Source: SKHV01 sp963678565 (lineage in GTDB: Bacteria > Bacteroidota > Bacteroidia > Bacteroidales > Prolixibacteraceae). From it: DNA of 64,000 bases. Below the pieces are notes generated by a model. It ran no database searches. It was given only the letters and a program-made list of their open reading frames with translations, and was not told where the DNA came from. How positions within the stretch are numbered: the first letter of the stretch is position 1; each line of letters starts with the position of its first letter. Position numbers and translations under genes: made by a program. Positions 17,621-26,550 of the stretch are shown here, piece by piece. The stretch is taken from assembly GCA_963678565.1 (NCBI GenBank), contig OY782875.1:992001-1056000 (forward strand), given 5' to 3'.

Positions 17621-17626
17621 AGGAGG
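17621..17626 (+). promoter_or_regulatory. Strong Shine-Dalgarno site, unusual for this genome
   Basis: AGGAGG ends seven bases before the ATG at 17634. Almost no other start in the window has a canonical Shine-Dalgarno site, as expected for Bacteroidota. Confidence 0.6.
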
Positions 17627-17633
17627 ACAACTT

Positions 17634-19160
17634 ATGAAACTGAATCTAATCATAATATCAATAGCGATAGTCATATTTGCTTCTTGTTCATCGAGTAACA
17701 AAATGGCAAGTTTATCAAATGATGATTTGTATTACTGGCCAGGAGATGACGAATTTGTTTCCGTTCAAAAAGTTGATGAAGATAAAGCGAAGGAAACCTA
17801 TATTGTTTCGAAAATCGGTAGTGATGAAAATGGTGCTACAACGGTTGATAACTATATTTATTCTGAAAAAGACCCAGAGTGGTTTGCTAAAGTGCAAGCC
17901 TATAATTTAGATAATCTAGAAGACGAAAATCAGGATACAATTATTTATGTTGAAGATTTAGACGAAGATTACGTAATTAACAACTATTATGTTGATGATG
18001 AATATTCTTACGCTGATCGTATAAGATATTTCCATGATCCATATTATTACGGTGCCTATTCGTACGACCCTTATCCTTACTATTCTTATGGTGCTTATCC
18101 GCATTATAGATACAATAGTTTAGTTTGGGGAGCTTATGGTTGGGGTGGTTACTATTCTCGATTCTATTCTGGGTTTTACGACCCATGGCTATATGATCCT
18201 TGGTATTATGGTGGTTATAGTTCTGCTTATGCATATTACGGTTATTACGATGGTTTTTATTTAAGCCACTATGGCGGATATAGTCATGGCTATTATGATG
18301 GATTTACTGTTGGAACTCGACATGAATCAAAAAGTCGACGACGCTCAAGAAACCCGAATTTAGTTAGTACTTCTAATGGCGGCGGAAGCGATCTTTATGC
18401 GATGACTGATGCTCGTGTACAAGGAAATCATGTATCTAGTGGTGGTTCACAAAGAAATTCGGATAGAAGACGTGTTGTCTCTGCTAAAGATTCTGAAAGA
18501 AAAACAGTTGTAAAAGTGAATGACGATTTAATCGCACAAAAACCAGTTCGTTCAAATAACGTTTTAACTGAGAAAAGAAGAAGCACAACTAAGTTGAATG
18601 AACGAGTTGTGTCAAATGATGCAAGAAAAAATCAGGTATACAGAACGGTAACTTCAAATCCGACACGAACAGTTTATAATTCATCATCGGTCGACCGAAG
18701 TAGTTCAGCAAGAGTAAGTACTCCGGCATATAAGAAGCCAAGAACAGTTACCAATAGTTCGAATCCAAATTATAATACTGCAAGAAGTGCTGATCGAACA
18801 AGAAGTGCTGTGAATAGTGCGAGTGACAAAAGAGCATACACAATACCTTCGAGTAATCGCTCTAACTCAAAAACATCAACAAGAACAACTTATTCTAGAA
18901 GTAAACAGTATAATTCAAGACCGGCGGCAACTAATAGTAGCTCAAGATCAACTTATCGGTCAACAAATTCATCACGATCGACGTCTACACCATCGAGCTC
19001 TTCAAGAAGTTATACTCCAAGTTCAAACTCTTCTAGTAACCGATCGTATACGCCAAGATCTAGTAGCTCAGGTAGTTCACGAAGTTACAATAGCAGTAGC
19101 AGATCATCGGGCTCAAGTAGATCAACTGGCTCAAGCAGATCCGGAAGTTCAAGACGATAG
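17634..19160 (+). CDS. Low-complexity Tyr/Gly- and Ser/Arg-rich lipoprotein
   Basis: The 508-residue product has a lipoprotein signal with lipobox FASC (Cys19). Residues about 30-115 are acidic. Residues about 120-225 are very rich in Tyr, Gly and Pro with repeated YDPYYY/YGGY-like motifs. From about 300 to the end it is Ser/Arg/Asn/Thr-rich with no predicted fold, ending in runs of SSRSSGSSRS type. No catalytic domain is visible. Such proteins occur in Bacteroidota as hypothetical lipoproteins. It is followed by a FadL-like porin gene 55 bases on, probably co-transcribed. A role in the cell envelope or matrix is a guess. Confidence 0.75.
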   Translation: MKLNLIIISIAIVIFASCSSSNKMASLSNDDLYYWPGDDEFVSVQKVDEDKAKETYIVSKIGSDENGATTVDNYIYSEKDPEWFAKVQAYNLDNLEDENQDTIIYVEDLDEDYVINNYYVDDEYSYADRIRYFHDPYYYGAYSYDPYPYYSYGAYPHYRYNSLVWGAYGWGGYYSRFYSGFYDPWLYDPWYYGGYSSAYAYYGYYDGFYLSHYGGYSHGYYDGFTVGTRHESKSRRRSRNPNLVSTSNGGGSDLYAMTDARVQGNHVSSGGSQRNSDRRRVVSAKDSERKTVVKVNDDLIAQKPVRSNNVLTEKRRSTTKLNERVVSNDARKNQVYRTVTSNPTRTVYNSSSVDRSSSARVSTPAYKKPRTVTNSSNPNYNTARSADRTRSAVNSASDKRAYTIPSSNRSNSKTSTRTTYSRSKQYNSRPAATNSSSRSTYRSTNSSRSTSTPSSSSRSYTPSSNSSSNRSYTPRSSSSGSSRSYNSSSRSSGSSRSTGSSRSGSSRR

Positions 19161-19215
19161 TTGTTTGAATTAATTCTTTTGTTTACAAGTTGTGTTTCAC
19201 AAAAAATCTATTCCT

Positions 19216-20808
19216 ATGATTAAGAGATTTGTAATACTATTGGCTGTTAGTTTTTTTGCTAAATTTTCGATTGCTCAAGATTATTTTGATGCAGTGCTTT
19301 TATCTCAAAATGGATATATGGGAACTGCTCGTTCTGTATCGATGGGTAATGCTTTTGGTGCTTTGGGGGGCGATTTTTCATCGGCTTCTATAAATCCGGC
19401 GGGAATTGGAGTTTATCGTTCAGGTGAATTTACAATTACACCTTCGTATACCTTTGCAAACAGTAGCGCCGATTATTTAGGTTCTACCACCAATAGAAAT
19501 GCAAATTTATTTAGTTTTAGTAATGTTGGTTATGTAGTAACAACGGAAAATAAAGATATAGACGATGGACTTGTTAGCTTTTCATTTGCAATTGGGTGTA
19601 ATCGCTTAAAAGATTTTAAATCGAAGCAAAGAATCGTTGGTAATAATGCACAAACATCATTGTTGGATTATTATACCGATTATGCAAACGATATAAACAA
19701 TACACTTATTTTTGATCCGCATTTTGAAGGAATGGCTTACAATACCTATCTTGTTAATGATGATCCAGATCCAGAGGTAGTTGAAGGCATCTTTTACAAT
19801 GACCTTGGTAAGTATGATTGGGAAACAGTTTCAGGTGGTATTGGCTACTACCAAACTGGAGTAGCTCCTCACCAACAAGTTAAAATTATCAGTACAACAG
19901 GTAGTATTAATGAGTTTGTACTTTCTTTTGCTGGCAACGTTCAACATCGAACTTATTTTGGTGCAACTATTGGCGTTCAAACTGTCGATTATCTGCAATC
20001 TTCTCGATTTTCGGAGATAGATAATAATGATGAAAGTGAGTATTTTGAGCATTATGATCAAGATGAGAATATTATCATTTCAGGTGCTGGATTAAACCTA
20101 AAGCTTGGTTTTATACATCGAATAAATAGAAATTTACGATTCGGTGCTGCATTTCATACCCCTACTTGGTATGCGCTAACTTATGAAAGTGATAAAGAAA
20201 TAAACTCTTATTTTGATAAAGCTGATGATTATAATGGCTATAAAACAAAGTGGGATGACGATAATTACAATACGTTTGATTACATGATGAGTACTCCTTT
20301 CAAGGCTGTATTAAGTGCTGCGTATCAATATGGACTTCGTTTAACACTAAGCGTTGATTACGAATATTTGGATTATGGAAAGTCAAAGTTTGACGATTTT
20401 TCATACGATGCCTTTGACTACACAAATAAAAATATTGATAATCGCAACTATCTTGCAGCCTCGAATAATATCAGAGGAGGTCTCGAATTCAAAATTACTC
20501 CATCGTTTAGTTTACGGGGTGGATATGAGTATATTGGAAATGCGTGGGAAGCTTCGTATAACAATGAAAGCATAATTAACAATAACGATAATCTTTCGAT
20601 TGCATCATGTGGATTTGGGTACAGAGAAAGTGATTATTTTATCGACTTTTCAATAAGTCGTATCTATGGTCAAGAAAAAATAGCTGTACATCAAATACCT
20701 ACATTGGTAGATACCGATTATTATGAAAATGTTGCCGTTAATCAACATATTGCAAATCTAACTCAAAATCGAATTCGAGCATCGTTTACAATTGGAATGA
20801 AGTTTTAA
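19216..20808 (+). CDS. OmpP1/FadL-family outer-membrane protein
   Basis: Starting at the ATG at 19216 gives a clean signal peptide (MIKRFVILLAVSFFAKFSIAQ). An upstream ATG at 19192 would add eight residues. The mature N-terminus has the Bacteroidota OmpP1/FadL signature GTARSVSMGNAFGALGGDFS...NPAGIGVYRS, followed by barrel strands to the C-terminal phenylalanine (IGMKF). FadL relatives carry hydrophobic compounds across the outer membrane; the substrate here is unknown. It is 530 residues long and likely co-transcribed with the lipoprotein before it. Confidence 0.85.
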   Translation: MIKRFVILLAVSFFAKFSIAQDYFDAVLLSQNGYMGTARSVSMGNAFGALGGDFSSASINPAGIGVYRSGEFTITPSYTFANSSADYLGSTTNRNANLFSFSNVGYVVTTENKDIDDGLVSFSFAIGCNRLKDFKSKQRIVGNNAQTSLLDYYTDYANDINNTLIFDPHFEGMAYNTYLVNDDPDPEVVEGIFYNDLGKYDWETVSGGIGYYQTGVAPHQQVKIISTTGSINEFVLSFAGNVQHRTYFGATIGVQTVDYLQSSRFSEIDNNDESEYFEHYDQDENIIISGAGLNLKLGFIHRINRNLRFGAAFHTPTWYALTYESDKEINSYFDKADDYNGYKTKWDDDNYNTFDYMMSTPFKAVLSAAYQYGLRLTLSVDYEYLDYGKSKFDDFSYDAFDYTNKNIDNRNYLAASNNIRGGLEFKITPSFSLRGGYEYIGNAWEASYNNESIINNNDNLSIASCGFGYRESDYFIDFSISRIYGQEKIAVHQIPTLVDTDYYENVAVNQHIANLTQNRIRASFTIGMKF

Positions 20809-20852
20809 TAATTTTCTTTTGAAACTTTGATGTAAATCTTTATTGAAAGCCT

Positions 20853-20860
20853 TACTTTTG
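20853..20860 (+). promoter_or_regulatory. Candidate -7 box for the methyltransferase gene
   Basis: TACTTTTG matches TAnnTTTG exactly, 23 bases before the ATG at 20884. A TTTG at 20826-20829 lies 23 bases upstream, slightly further than the usual 19-21. Confidence 0.4.
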
Positions 20861-20883
20861 ATTTAATAACCTTTCAGTATAAG

Positions 20884-21609
20884 ATGAAAATATTACCGCA
20901 AAAAGATCCAATTGGACATGCAGTTGCCGCTTATTATTCAGCAAATGATTTAACTTCAATACATGTCATTTCGTCTTCATTTGATGGTGATGAGATGGAA
21001 CCTGCCTATTTCTTTCGGAGCTATTCTGAAATGCCACAGCTGGAGCAGGTAGCACTAAAAAAGGTCAAAGGCAAAGTATTAGATATTGGAGCAGGTGCAG
21101 GAGCTCACGCTCTTTTTTTGCAAGATAAAGGTTTTGATGTAACGGCCCTTGAAATGTCTGAATTATGTTGCTCTGTAATGCAAAAAAGGGGACTCAAGAA
21201 AGTTATCGCAGAAGATGTATTTTCTTATGAAAATGAAAATCAATTTGATACAATTCTATTGTTAATGAATGGAATAGGTATTGCTGGTTCTCCCGAAGGA
21301 TTGAAAACCCTATTTCAGAAACTAAAAACTTTTCTAAAGCCTACAGGCCAAATAATTCTTGATTCCTCGGATTTGATATATTTGTATGAACAGGAAAATG
21401 GTTCGTTTCTTTTGGATATTAATGCTACAACTTACTACGGACAAATCGATTTTTTACTAAAGTATAAATCGATTGAAGGTGAACAATTTGAGTGGCTGTA
21501 CGCCGACCAAGTGTTGTTATCCGATACAGCAAGTGAACTTGGCTTTAATACTGAAATTATTGAATATGGGGATCACTATAATTATTTAGCAAAATTAACT
21601 TTACTGTAG
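20884..21609 (+). CDS. Class I SAM-dependent methyltransferase
   Basis: The 241-residue cytoplasmic protein has SAM motif I in VLDIGAGAGAHALFL (about 66-80), an acidic residue after the next strand (ALEMS), and a post-I DTILLLMNGIGI segment. The N-terminal ~60 residues (DPIGHAVAAYY...) are specific to the subfamily. The substrate is not identifiable. It is followed after 43 bases by the DUF4954 gene in the same direction. Confidence 0.85.
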   Translation: MKILPQKDPIGHAVAAYYSANDLTSIHVISSSFDGDEMEPAYFFRSYSEMPQLEQVALKKVKGKVLDIGAGAGAHALFLQDKGFDVTALEMSELCCSVMQKRGLKKVIAEDVFSYENENQFDTILLLMNGIGIAGSPEGLKTLFQKLKTFLKPTGQIILDSSDLIYLYEQENGSFLLDINATTYYGQIDFLLKYKSIEGEQFEWLYADQVLLSDTASELGFNTEIIEYGDHYNYLAKLTLL

Positions 21610-21652
21610 CATTGTAATAACTCTTGAGATTTCTTGATTAATACTGTATAAT

Positions 21653-23641
21653 ATGAATTTTCGCAAGCTTAACCCGATTGAAATAAAGCAATTAGAACAG
21701 CAAAACTGCATTTGCAATAATTGGGAATTAATCGATATTTCTACCGACTTTGATCCTCAATATTTTATCAATGTTGAGTTTTCGGGGGCAATTAAAATTA
21801 ATTCACAGAATAAAGTTATCAGTTTAAAAGGTGGAATCGAGAAACATGCAGGAATTTATAATGCGGTTATTCATAATTGTATTATTGGAGAGAATTGTTT
21901 GATTTACTCGGTAAAAAACTCCATCGCTAACTATAAAATTGGAAATGATGTGATCATTCATAATGTTGACATGATTTCGAATGAAGGAGAATCAACATTT
22001 GCCAACGGGAATGAAATTTCGGTATTAGACGAATCCGGTGGTCGTAAGGTGTTGATTTATGATCAATTATCAGCCCAAATTGCTTACATGATGGCACTTT
22101 ATCGTCATCAGCAAAAGCTTATTGAAAAGTTAGAGAGCCATGTCTTTGATTATGCTCAAAAAGTGAAACGCAAATTTGGAATTATTGGGAATGGAACTAA
22201 AATTTACAATACGGGTTCAATTCTGAATTCGAAATTTGGGGAAGGTGTACTGATTAAAGGTGCTAGTGCAATTAAAAATGTGAGTATTAATAGTAAATTG
22301 AATGCACCTGTGATTATTGGTGATTCTGTAATACTGCGGAATTCAATTATACAAACAGATACTGAAATTGCTGAAGGAGCCATTATTACAAATTGTTTTG
22401 TTGGCCAAGGATGTGAATTTGGTAAAAATTATTCGGCCGATCATTCTTTATTTTTTGCAAACTGTCAAGGATTTCATGGAGAAGCTTGTTCTGTTTTTGC
22501 TGGCCCTTATACTGTTACGCATCATAAATCAACCTTGTTGATTGCCGGGATGTATTCGTTTCTGAATGCAGGCTCCGGATCGAACCAAAGTAATCACATG
22601 TATAAACTCGGTCCGATACATCATGGTATTGTTGAGCGAGGTTCTAAAACAACATCTGATAGCTACCTTTTGTGGCCTGCTAAAATCGGATCGTTTACCA
22701 TGGTTATGGGACGACACTACAAAAACTGTGATACTTCCAATATGCCATTCTCATATTTAATTGAGCGAGATGACAAATCGTGGTTGTCGCCGGCTGTGAA
22801 TCTTCGAAGTGTAGGAACAATTCGTGATGCAATGAAATGGCCGCGCCGAGACAAGCGAACTTCTGATACAAAAATCGATAGTGTTAATTTCAATTTGCTC
22901 AGTCCGTTTACGATTCAAAAAATGGAAGCAGCAATTGAAACTTTAAAGAATCTGCAACATATTGCCGGCGTTTCAAATGAAACCTATTATTATCAAAATA
23001 CCTCCATTACAATGAGCTCACTTGTAAGAGGCATCAAACTGTATAATATTGGTATTGATAAATTCCTTGGAAATTCAGTTATTACCAGATTAAACAACTC
23101 AAATTTAAAATCGGAAGAGGATCTAAGAAATAGATTGAAGCCCGATTTTTCAAGAGGTGAAGGTAAATGGGTTGATCTTTCGGGGTTAATCGCTCCAAAA
23201 TCAGAAATTGATCAAATTGTAGTTGATATAGAAAATGGAAAGATTGCAGACTTAGAGAAACTACAGCAAACTTTTGTGAAACTGCATGCCGAATATTATG
23301 AATTGGAATGGACTTGGGCAGCCCATTTATTAGAACGACGACTCGAAAAGAAAATTGAGCAAATAACGGTTGAGGACATTCGTAGTTTGGTATTGCGTTG
23401 GAAATCGTGTGTGGTGAAATTAGATTGGATGTTGTACGATGATGCGAAGAAAGAATTTAAACTGAGTGCAATGACTGGTTTTGGAGCCGATGGTGATGAG
23501 AGCACGCAACTGGCCGACTTTGAAATGGTAAGAGGTAAGTTTGAGGACAACTCATTTGTTCAAGAAATACAATCGCACATGGAGCGTAAAACAGAATTGG
23601 GTAATCGCATGTTGAAAGAATTAGACGCTTGCGATGCTTAA
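21653..23641 (+). CDS. DUF4954 protein with left-handed beta-helix
   Basis: The 662-residue protein contains hexapeptide-like repeats (for example NCIIGENCLIY, VIIGDSVILRNSIIQ, FVGQGCEFGKNY) over about residues 75-360, as in left-handed beta-helix acyl- or nucleotidyl-transferases. Two conserved blocks follow, around HHKSTLLIAGMYSFLNAGSGSNQSNH and LLWPAKIGSFTMVMGRHY. The C-terminal 200 residues are helical. This matches the Bacteroidales DUF4954 family, which may act on sugar nucleotides, but no reaction is established. Its last four bases overlap the end of the convergent membrane protein gene. Confidence 0.8.
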   Translation: MNFRKLNPIEIKQLEQQNCICNNWELIDISTDFDPQYFINVEFSGAIKINSQNKVISLKGGIEKHAGIYNAVIHNCIIGENCLIYSVKNSIANYKIGNDVIIHNVDMISNEGESTFANGNEISVLDESGGRKVLIYDQLSAQIAYMMALYRHQQKLIEKLESHVFDYAQKVKRKFGIIGNGTKIYNTGSILNSKFGEGVLIKGASAIKNVSINSKLNAPVIIGDSVILRNSIIQTDTEIAEGAIITNCFVGQGCEFGKNYSADHSLFFANCQGFHGEACSVFAGPYTVTHHKSTLLIAGMYSFLNAGSGSNQSNHMYKLGPIHHGIVERGSKTTSDSYLLWPAKIGSFTMVMGRHYKNCDTSNMPFSYLIERDDKSWLSPAVNLRSVGTIRDAMKWPRRDKRTSDTKIDSVNFNLLSPFTIQKMEAAIETLKNLQHIAGVSNETYYYQNTSITMSSLVRGIKLYNIGIDKFLGNSVITRLNNSNLKSEEDLRNRLKPDFSRGEGKWVDLSGLIAPKSEIDQIVVDIENGKIADLEKLQQTFVKLHAEYYELEWTWAAHLLERRLEKKIEQITVEDIRSLVLRWKSCVVKLDWMLYDDAKKEFKLSAMTGFGADGDESTQLADFEMVRGKFEDNSFVQEIQSHMERKTELGNRMLKELDACDA

Positions 23642-24870
23642 TGGAAAAACAAATAGCCAACAAAAATTGCAGCAATAATTCCAACAAAATCAGCAATTAG
23701 TCCACAAGCCAAGGCATGGCGTGTTTTGCTTATTCCAACTGATCCAAAATAAACTGCCAATACATAAAATGTGGTATCGGTAGTTCCCTGAAAGGTGGAT
23801 GCTAGCTTCCCTGCAAATGAATCAGCCCCAAAAGTTTCCATCGTTTCAACCATCATTCCACGTGCACCACTTCCGCTTAAGGGTTTCATAAATGCCGTAG
23901 GTAGTGCATCAACGAAATCGGTATTAACCCCAATGAGTTCGAAAAACCAGCGAATCCCATCTGTTAAATAATTCATTGCTCCCGATGCTCTGAAAACACC
24001 AATGGCAACCAACATCGCTACCAAGTATGGGATGATTTTGATGGCAACCCAAAAACCATCTTTAGCTCCTTCAATAAACGATTCGTATACATTTACTTTT
24101 TTCCTGTATGCGAGTAATATAAAACTTGTTATAATAGAGAACAATATTATTCCACTTGCTACATTCGAAATAGTTGCAATTTGCGCTTGAGGAATATTTG
24201 AAAAATACCAAATCAAGCCTCCTATAACAGCTGTCAAACCACCTAGCCAACTTAAGATTGTTCTGTCCCATATTTTTAATTTTTGAAAATAAGAAACCGA
24301 TAATAAGCCGGCTAAGGTTGAAAAATAGGTGGCAATTAGTAATGGAATAAATACATCGGTGGGGTTAACAGCGCCCATTTGTGCACGATAAACCATAATT
24401 GAAATAGGAATAACCGTGAGTCCGCTAGTATTTAAAACCATGAACATTATTTGTGCATTCGATGCTTCGTCTTTTTTGGGGTTCGATGCTTGAAGTTCTT
24501 GCATTGCCTTTAGCCCTGCCGGAGTAGCTGCATTGTCGAGGTTGAGCATATTGGCGGCAATGTTCATTGTAATAGAACCATAGGCTGGATGATCTTTGCC
24601 TAATTCAGGAAATAATTTCTGAAAAAATGGACCAATAATTCTCGAAACGATCCTCACAATTCCACCATTTTCACCAACTTTCATGATCCCCATCCAAAAA
24701 GTTAGAACTCCTGTTATTCCAATTGATAGGTCGAATCCGGTTTTTGCTGCATCGAAAGTTACTTGTACTAAACTCGAAAAAATCTCATAGTCTTGAAAGA
24801 TAAGGAGTTTGAACAAAGCGATAACAAAAGCAATTACAAAGAAAAATATCCAGATGTAGTTCAGTGTCAT
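23638..24870 (-). CDS. Fused SpmA-SpmB-like nucleoside-recognition membrane protein
   Basis: The 410-residue protein has about nine to ten membrane segments and two Gate (nucleoside recognition) domains: an SpmA-like half with MNIAANMLNLDNAATPAGLKAM, and an SpmB-like half with TAFMKPLSGSGARGMMVE and TFQGTTDTTFYVLAVYFGSVG. In sporulating Firmicutes the two halves are separate spore-maturation genes. In non-sporulating Bacteroidota the fused protein is common and its cargo unknown. Transcribed alone. Confidence 0.88.
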   Translation of the reverse strand: MTLNYIWIFFFVIAFVIALFKLLIFQDYEIFSSLVQVTFDAAKTGFDLSIGITGVLTFWMGIMKVGENGGIVRIVSRIIGPFFQKLFPELGKDHPAYGSITMNIAANMLNLDNAATPAGLKAMQELQASNPKKDEASNAQIMFMVLNTSGLTVIPISIMVYRAQMGAVNPTDVFIPLLIATYFSTLAGLLSVSYFQKLKIWDRTILSWLGGLTAVIGGLIWYFSNIPQAQIATISNVASGIILFSIITSFILLAYRKKVNVYESFIEGAKDGFWVAIKIIPYLVAMLVAIGVFRASGAMNYLTDGIRWFFELIGVNTDFVDALPTAFMKPLSGSGARGMMVETMETFGADSFAGKLASTFQGTTDTTFYVLAVYFGSVGISKTRHALACGLIADFVGIIAAIFVGYLFFH

Positions 24871-24887
24871 ATTGGAATAATTTAATT

Positions 24888-24895
24888 CAAAAATA
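24888..24895 (-). promoter_or_regulatory. Candidate -7 box for the SpmA-SpmB-like gene
   Basis: The minus strand reads TATTTTTG (TAnnTTTG), 17 bases before the start codon, implying a leader of only about ten bases. Confidence 0.35.
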
Positions 24896-25091
24896 CATTT
24901 TTTTAATTGCTATGGTAATTTTGTATGGCTCATTCTTTATTGAATTCTTAATTTAATTTAAAAAAATGCGGAAGTTAAATTAGAGCTACCAAAAATAAAT
25001 TTTCATCGAATTCTTAAAATAAATGGATGAAATTTGTGATATTTGTCATCGTTTTAAATGACACTAAACAGGTCTTAAAAATTTTGGAAAA

Positions 25092-26264
25092 ATGTATAAA
25101 ATCCAAACACTCAACAAAATTGATGAACAAGGTTTAGGACGTTTACCTAAAGACAATTATCAGATTATTGATGATTCAGAAAACCCGGATGCGATTATTC
25201 TTCGCAGTTTTAAAATGCACGATATGGAAATTCCTTCTTCGGTGAAGGCAATTGCACGTGCAGGGGCAGGTGTAAACAACATTCCTATTGAAAAATGTAC
25301 CGATAATGGTATTGTAGTTTTTAATACACCTGGTGCAAATGCAAATGGTGTAAAAGAATTGGTGATTGCCGGTTTAATGTTATCCTCCCGTGATATTGCA
25401 GGAGCAATTGAATGGGCAAAAACTTTAAAAGGAAAAGGTGATGAGGTTTCAACTTTGGTTGAAGCTGGTAAAAAGAATTTTGCAGGAGATGAAATCCGCC
25501 GTAAAACGTTAGCTGTAATTGGACTTGGTGCAATTGGAGTATTGGTTGCAAATGCTGCTCAAGCACTTGGTATGCGTGTAATTGGTTTAGATCCATATAT
25601 GTCGGTGAAAGCTGCTTTACGTTTAAGTCGTAATGTAGAAATTGCAGGAAGTGTTGAAGCTTTGTTAGCAGATGCTGATTTTGTAACAATTAATGTTCCT
25701 CAAACACCTGAAACCAAAGGGTATATCAATGCCGAAAGAATTGCTATGATGAAAGATGGAGTTCGTATTTTGAACTTTGCTCGCGGTGGTTTGGTTGATG
25801 GTCCTTCAATTAAAGAAGCTTTAGCAAGTGGTAAGGTTGCAAAATATGTGACTGATTTCCCTGATGCTGATACTTTTGAAATGGAAAATGTAATTGCAAT
25901 TCCTCACTTAGGTGCATCAACTGAAGAGTCTGAAACGAATTGTGCTATTATGGCCGCCGATCAGGTGAAAGAATATTTAGAAACTGGAAATATTGTAAAT
26001 TCGGTTAATTTCCCTGCTGCTCAAATGGATCGCGGTGCGGGTGCCCGTATTATTGTTGCAAATAAGAACGTGCCCAATATGGTAAGTCAAATTAGTACTG
26101 TTTTAGCTGAAGGTGGTGTGAATATCGCCAATATGTTGAATCGTAATCGTGCTGAAATTGCTTACAACATTATTGATGTTGATGCTGCTAACGTTGATCA
26201 ATCAATCATTGACCAACTAAAAGCTGTTGAAGGTGTGTTTATGGCTCGCGTAATTCCAGCTTAA
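25092..26264 (+). CDS. serA: D-3-phosphoglycerate dehydrogenase
   Basis: The 390-residue enzyme has the D-isomer 2-hydroxyacid dehydrogenase fold: RAGAGVNNIPIEKC, NAD motif VIGLGAIGVLVANAAQALGM, catalytic Arg in NFARGGLVD and His in IPHLGASTEES. A C-terminal ACT domain (about 318-390) could sense serine. It oxidises 3-phosphoglycerate in the first step of serine synthesis. Monocistronic, with a strong terminator at 26285. Confidence 0.92.
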   Translation: MYKIQTLNKIDEQGLGRLPKDNYQIIDDSENPDAIILRSFKMHDMEIPSSVKAIARAGAGVNNIPIEKCTDNGIVVFNTPGANANGVKELVIAGLMLSSRDIAGAIEWAKTLKGKGDEVSTLVEAGKKNFAGDEIRRKTLAVIGLGAIGVLVANAAQALGMRVIGLDPYMSVKAALRLSRNVEIAGSVEALLADADFVTINVPQTPETKGYINAERIAMMKDGVRILNFARGGLVDGPSIKEALASGKVAKYVTDFPDADTFEMENVIAIPHLGASTEESETNCAIMAADQVKEYLETGNIVNSVNFPAAQMDRGAGARIIVANKNVPNMVSQISTVLAEGGVNIANMLNRNRAEIAYNIIDVDAANVDQSIIDQLKAVEGVFMARVIPA

Positions 26265-26284
26265 TAAATACAACGATAAAATAG

Positions 26285-26312
26285 AAAAGGGAGCATTTTG
26301 CTCCCTTTTTTT
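26285..26312 (+). terminator. Rho-independent terminator of serA
   Basis: AAAAGGGAGC (26285-26294) pairs with GCTCCCTTTT (26300-26309), followed by a U-run, 20 bases after the serA stop. Confidence 0.9.
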
Positions 26313-26429
26313 ATGTCACACTAAAAAGGCAGTGTTTTTAATTTGTTGACAATGAGATAGTTGTGATGCGCGTGTGGGGTTTGGTAAAAAAAATGAGAAT
26401 TATTTGAACTTTTTAAAACCACCTTTGTT

Positions 26430-26550
26430 TTAATTTCAAAGTTGCACTTCTCGAACTATGAGTGCGGCTTTAATGTTACATTATAGTTCATAAGGTTTGG
26501 TTTTGTTAGTTTGGTTAAGGTGAGCGCGGGGTGGTTCCCGCGCTTTTCTA
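26430..26550 (+). ncRNA. Candidate small RNA between serA and the metal-transport operon
   Basis: A second plus-strand terminator (26523-26547) occurs after the serA terminator with no plus-strand gene between them; the next gene is on the minus strand. The stretch has two overlapping pairings: GCACT/AGTGC (26444-26448 with 26461-26465) and GAACTAT/ATAGTTC (26453-26459 with 26483-26489), which could form a pseudoknot or alternative folds. A weak CACCTTTG box at 26420-26427 might be its -7 element. No ORF of useful size is present. The 5' end is a guess. Confidence 0.3.
26523..26547 (+). terminator. Plus-strand terminator without an upstream gene
   Basis: AGCGCGGG (26523-26530) pairs perfectly with CCCGCGCT (26537-26544) around GTGGTT, followed by U-rich sequence on the plus strand and none on the minus strand. 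The GC content is high against its surroundings. Confidence 0.65.

Noticed and set aside
18940..19160. Short repeated units at the end of the lipoprotein gene looked CRISPR-like
   Set aside because: They are irregular Ser/Arg codon runs in a continuous reading frame, without fixed repeats and spacers, and no cas genes are present.
18817..19173. A Gln/Val/Leu-rich open frame on the plus strand inside the lipoprotein gene
   Set aside because: It is the other-frame reading of the Ser/Arg low-complexity codons; it has no start context or recognisable pattern.
23638..24870. SpmA-SpmB homology as a sign of sporulation
   Set aside because: Nothing else in the window relates to sporulation, and the fused form is common in non-sporulating Bacteroidota.
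26319..26336. ACACT/AGTGT hairpin just after the serA terminator
   Set aside because: A five-base stem with a long loop; too weak to call a second terminator.
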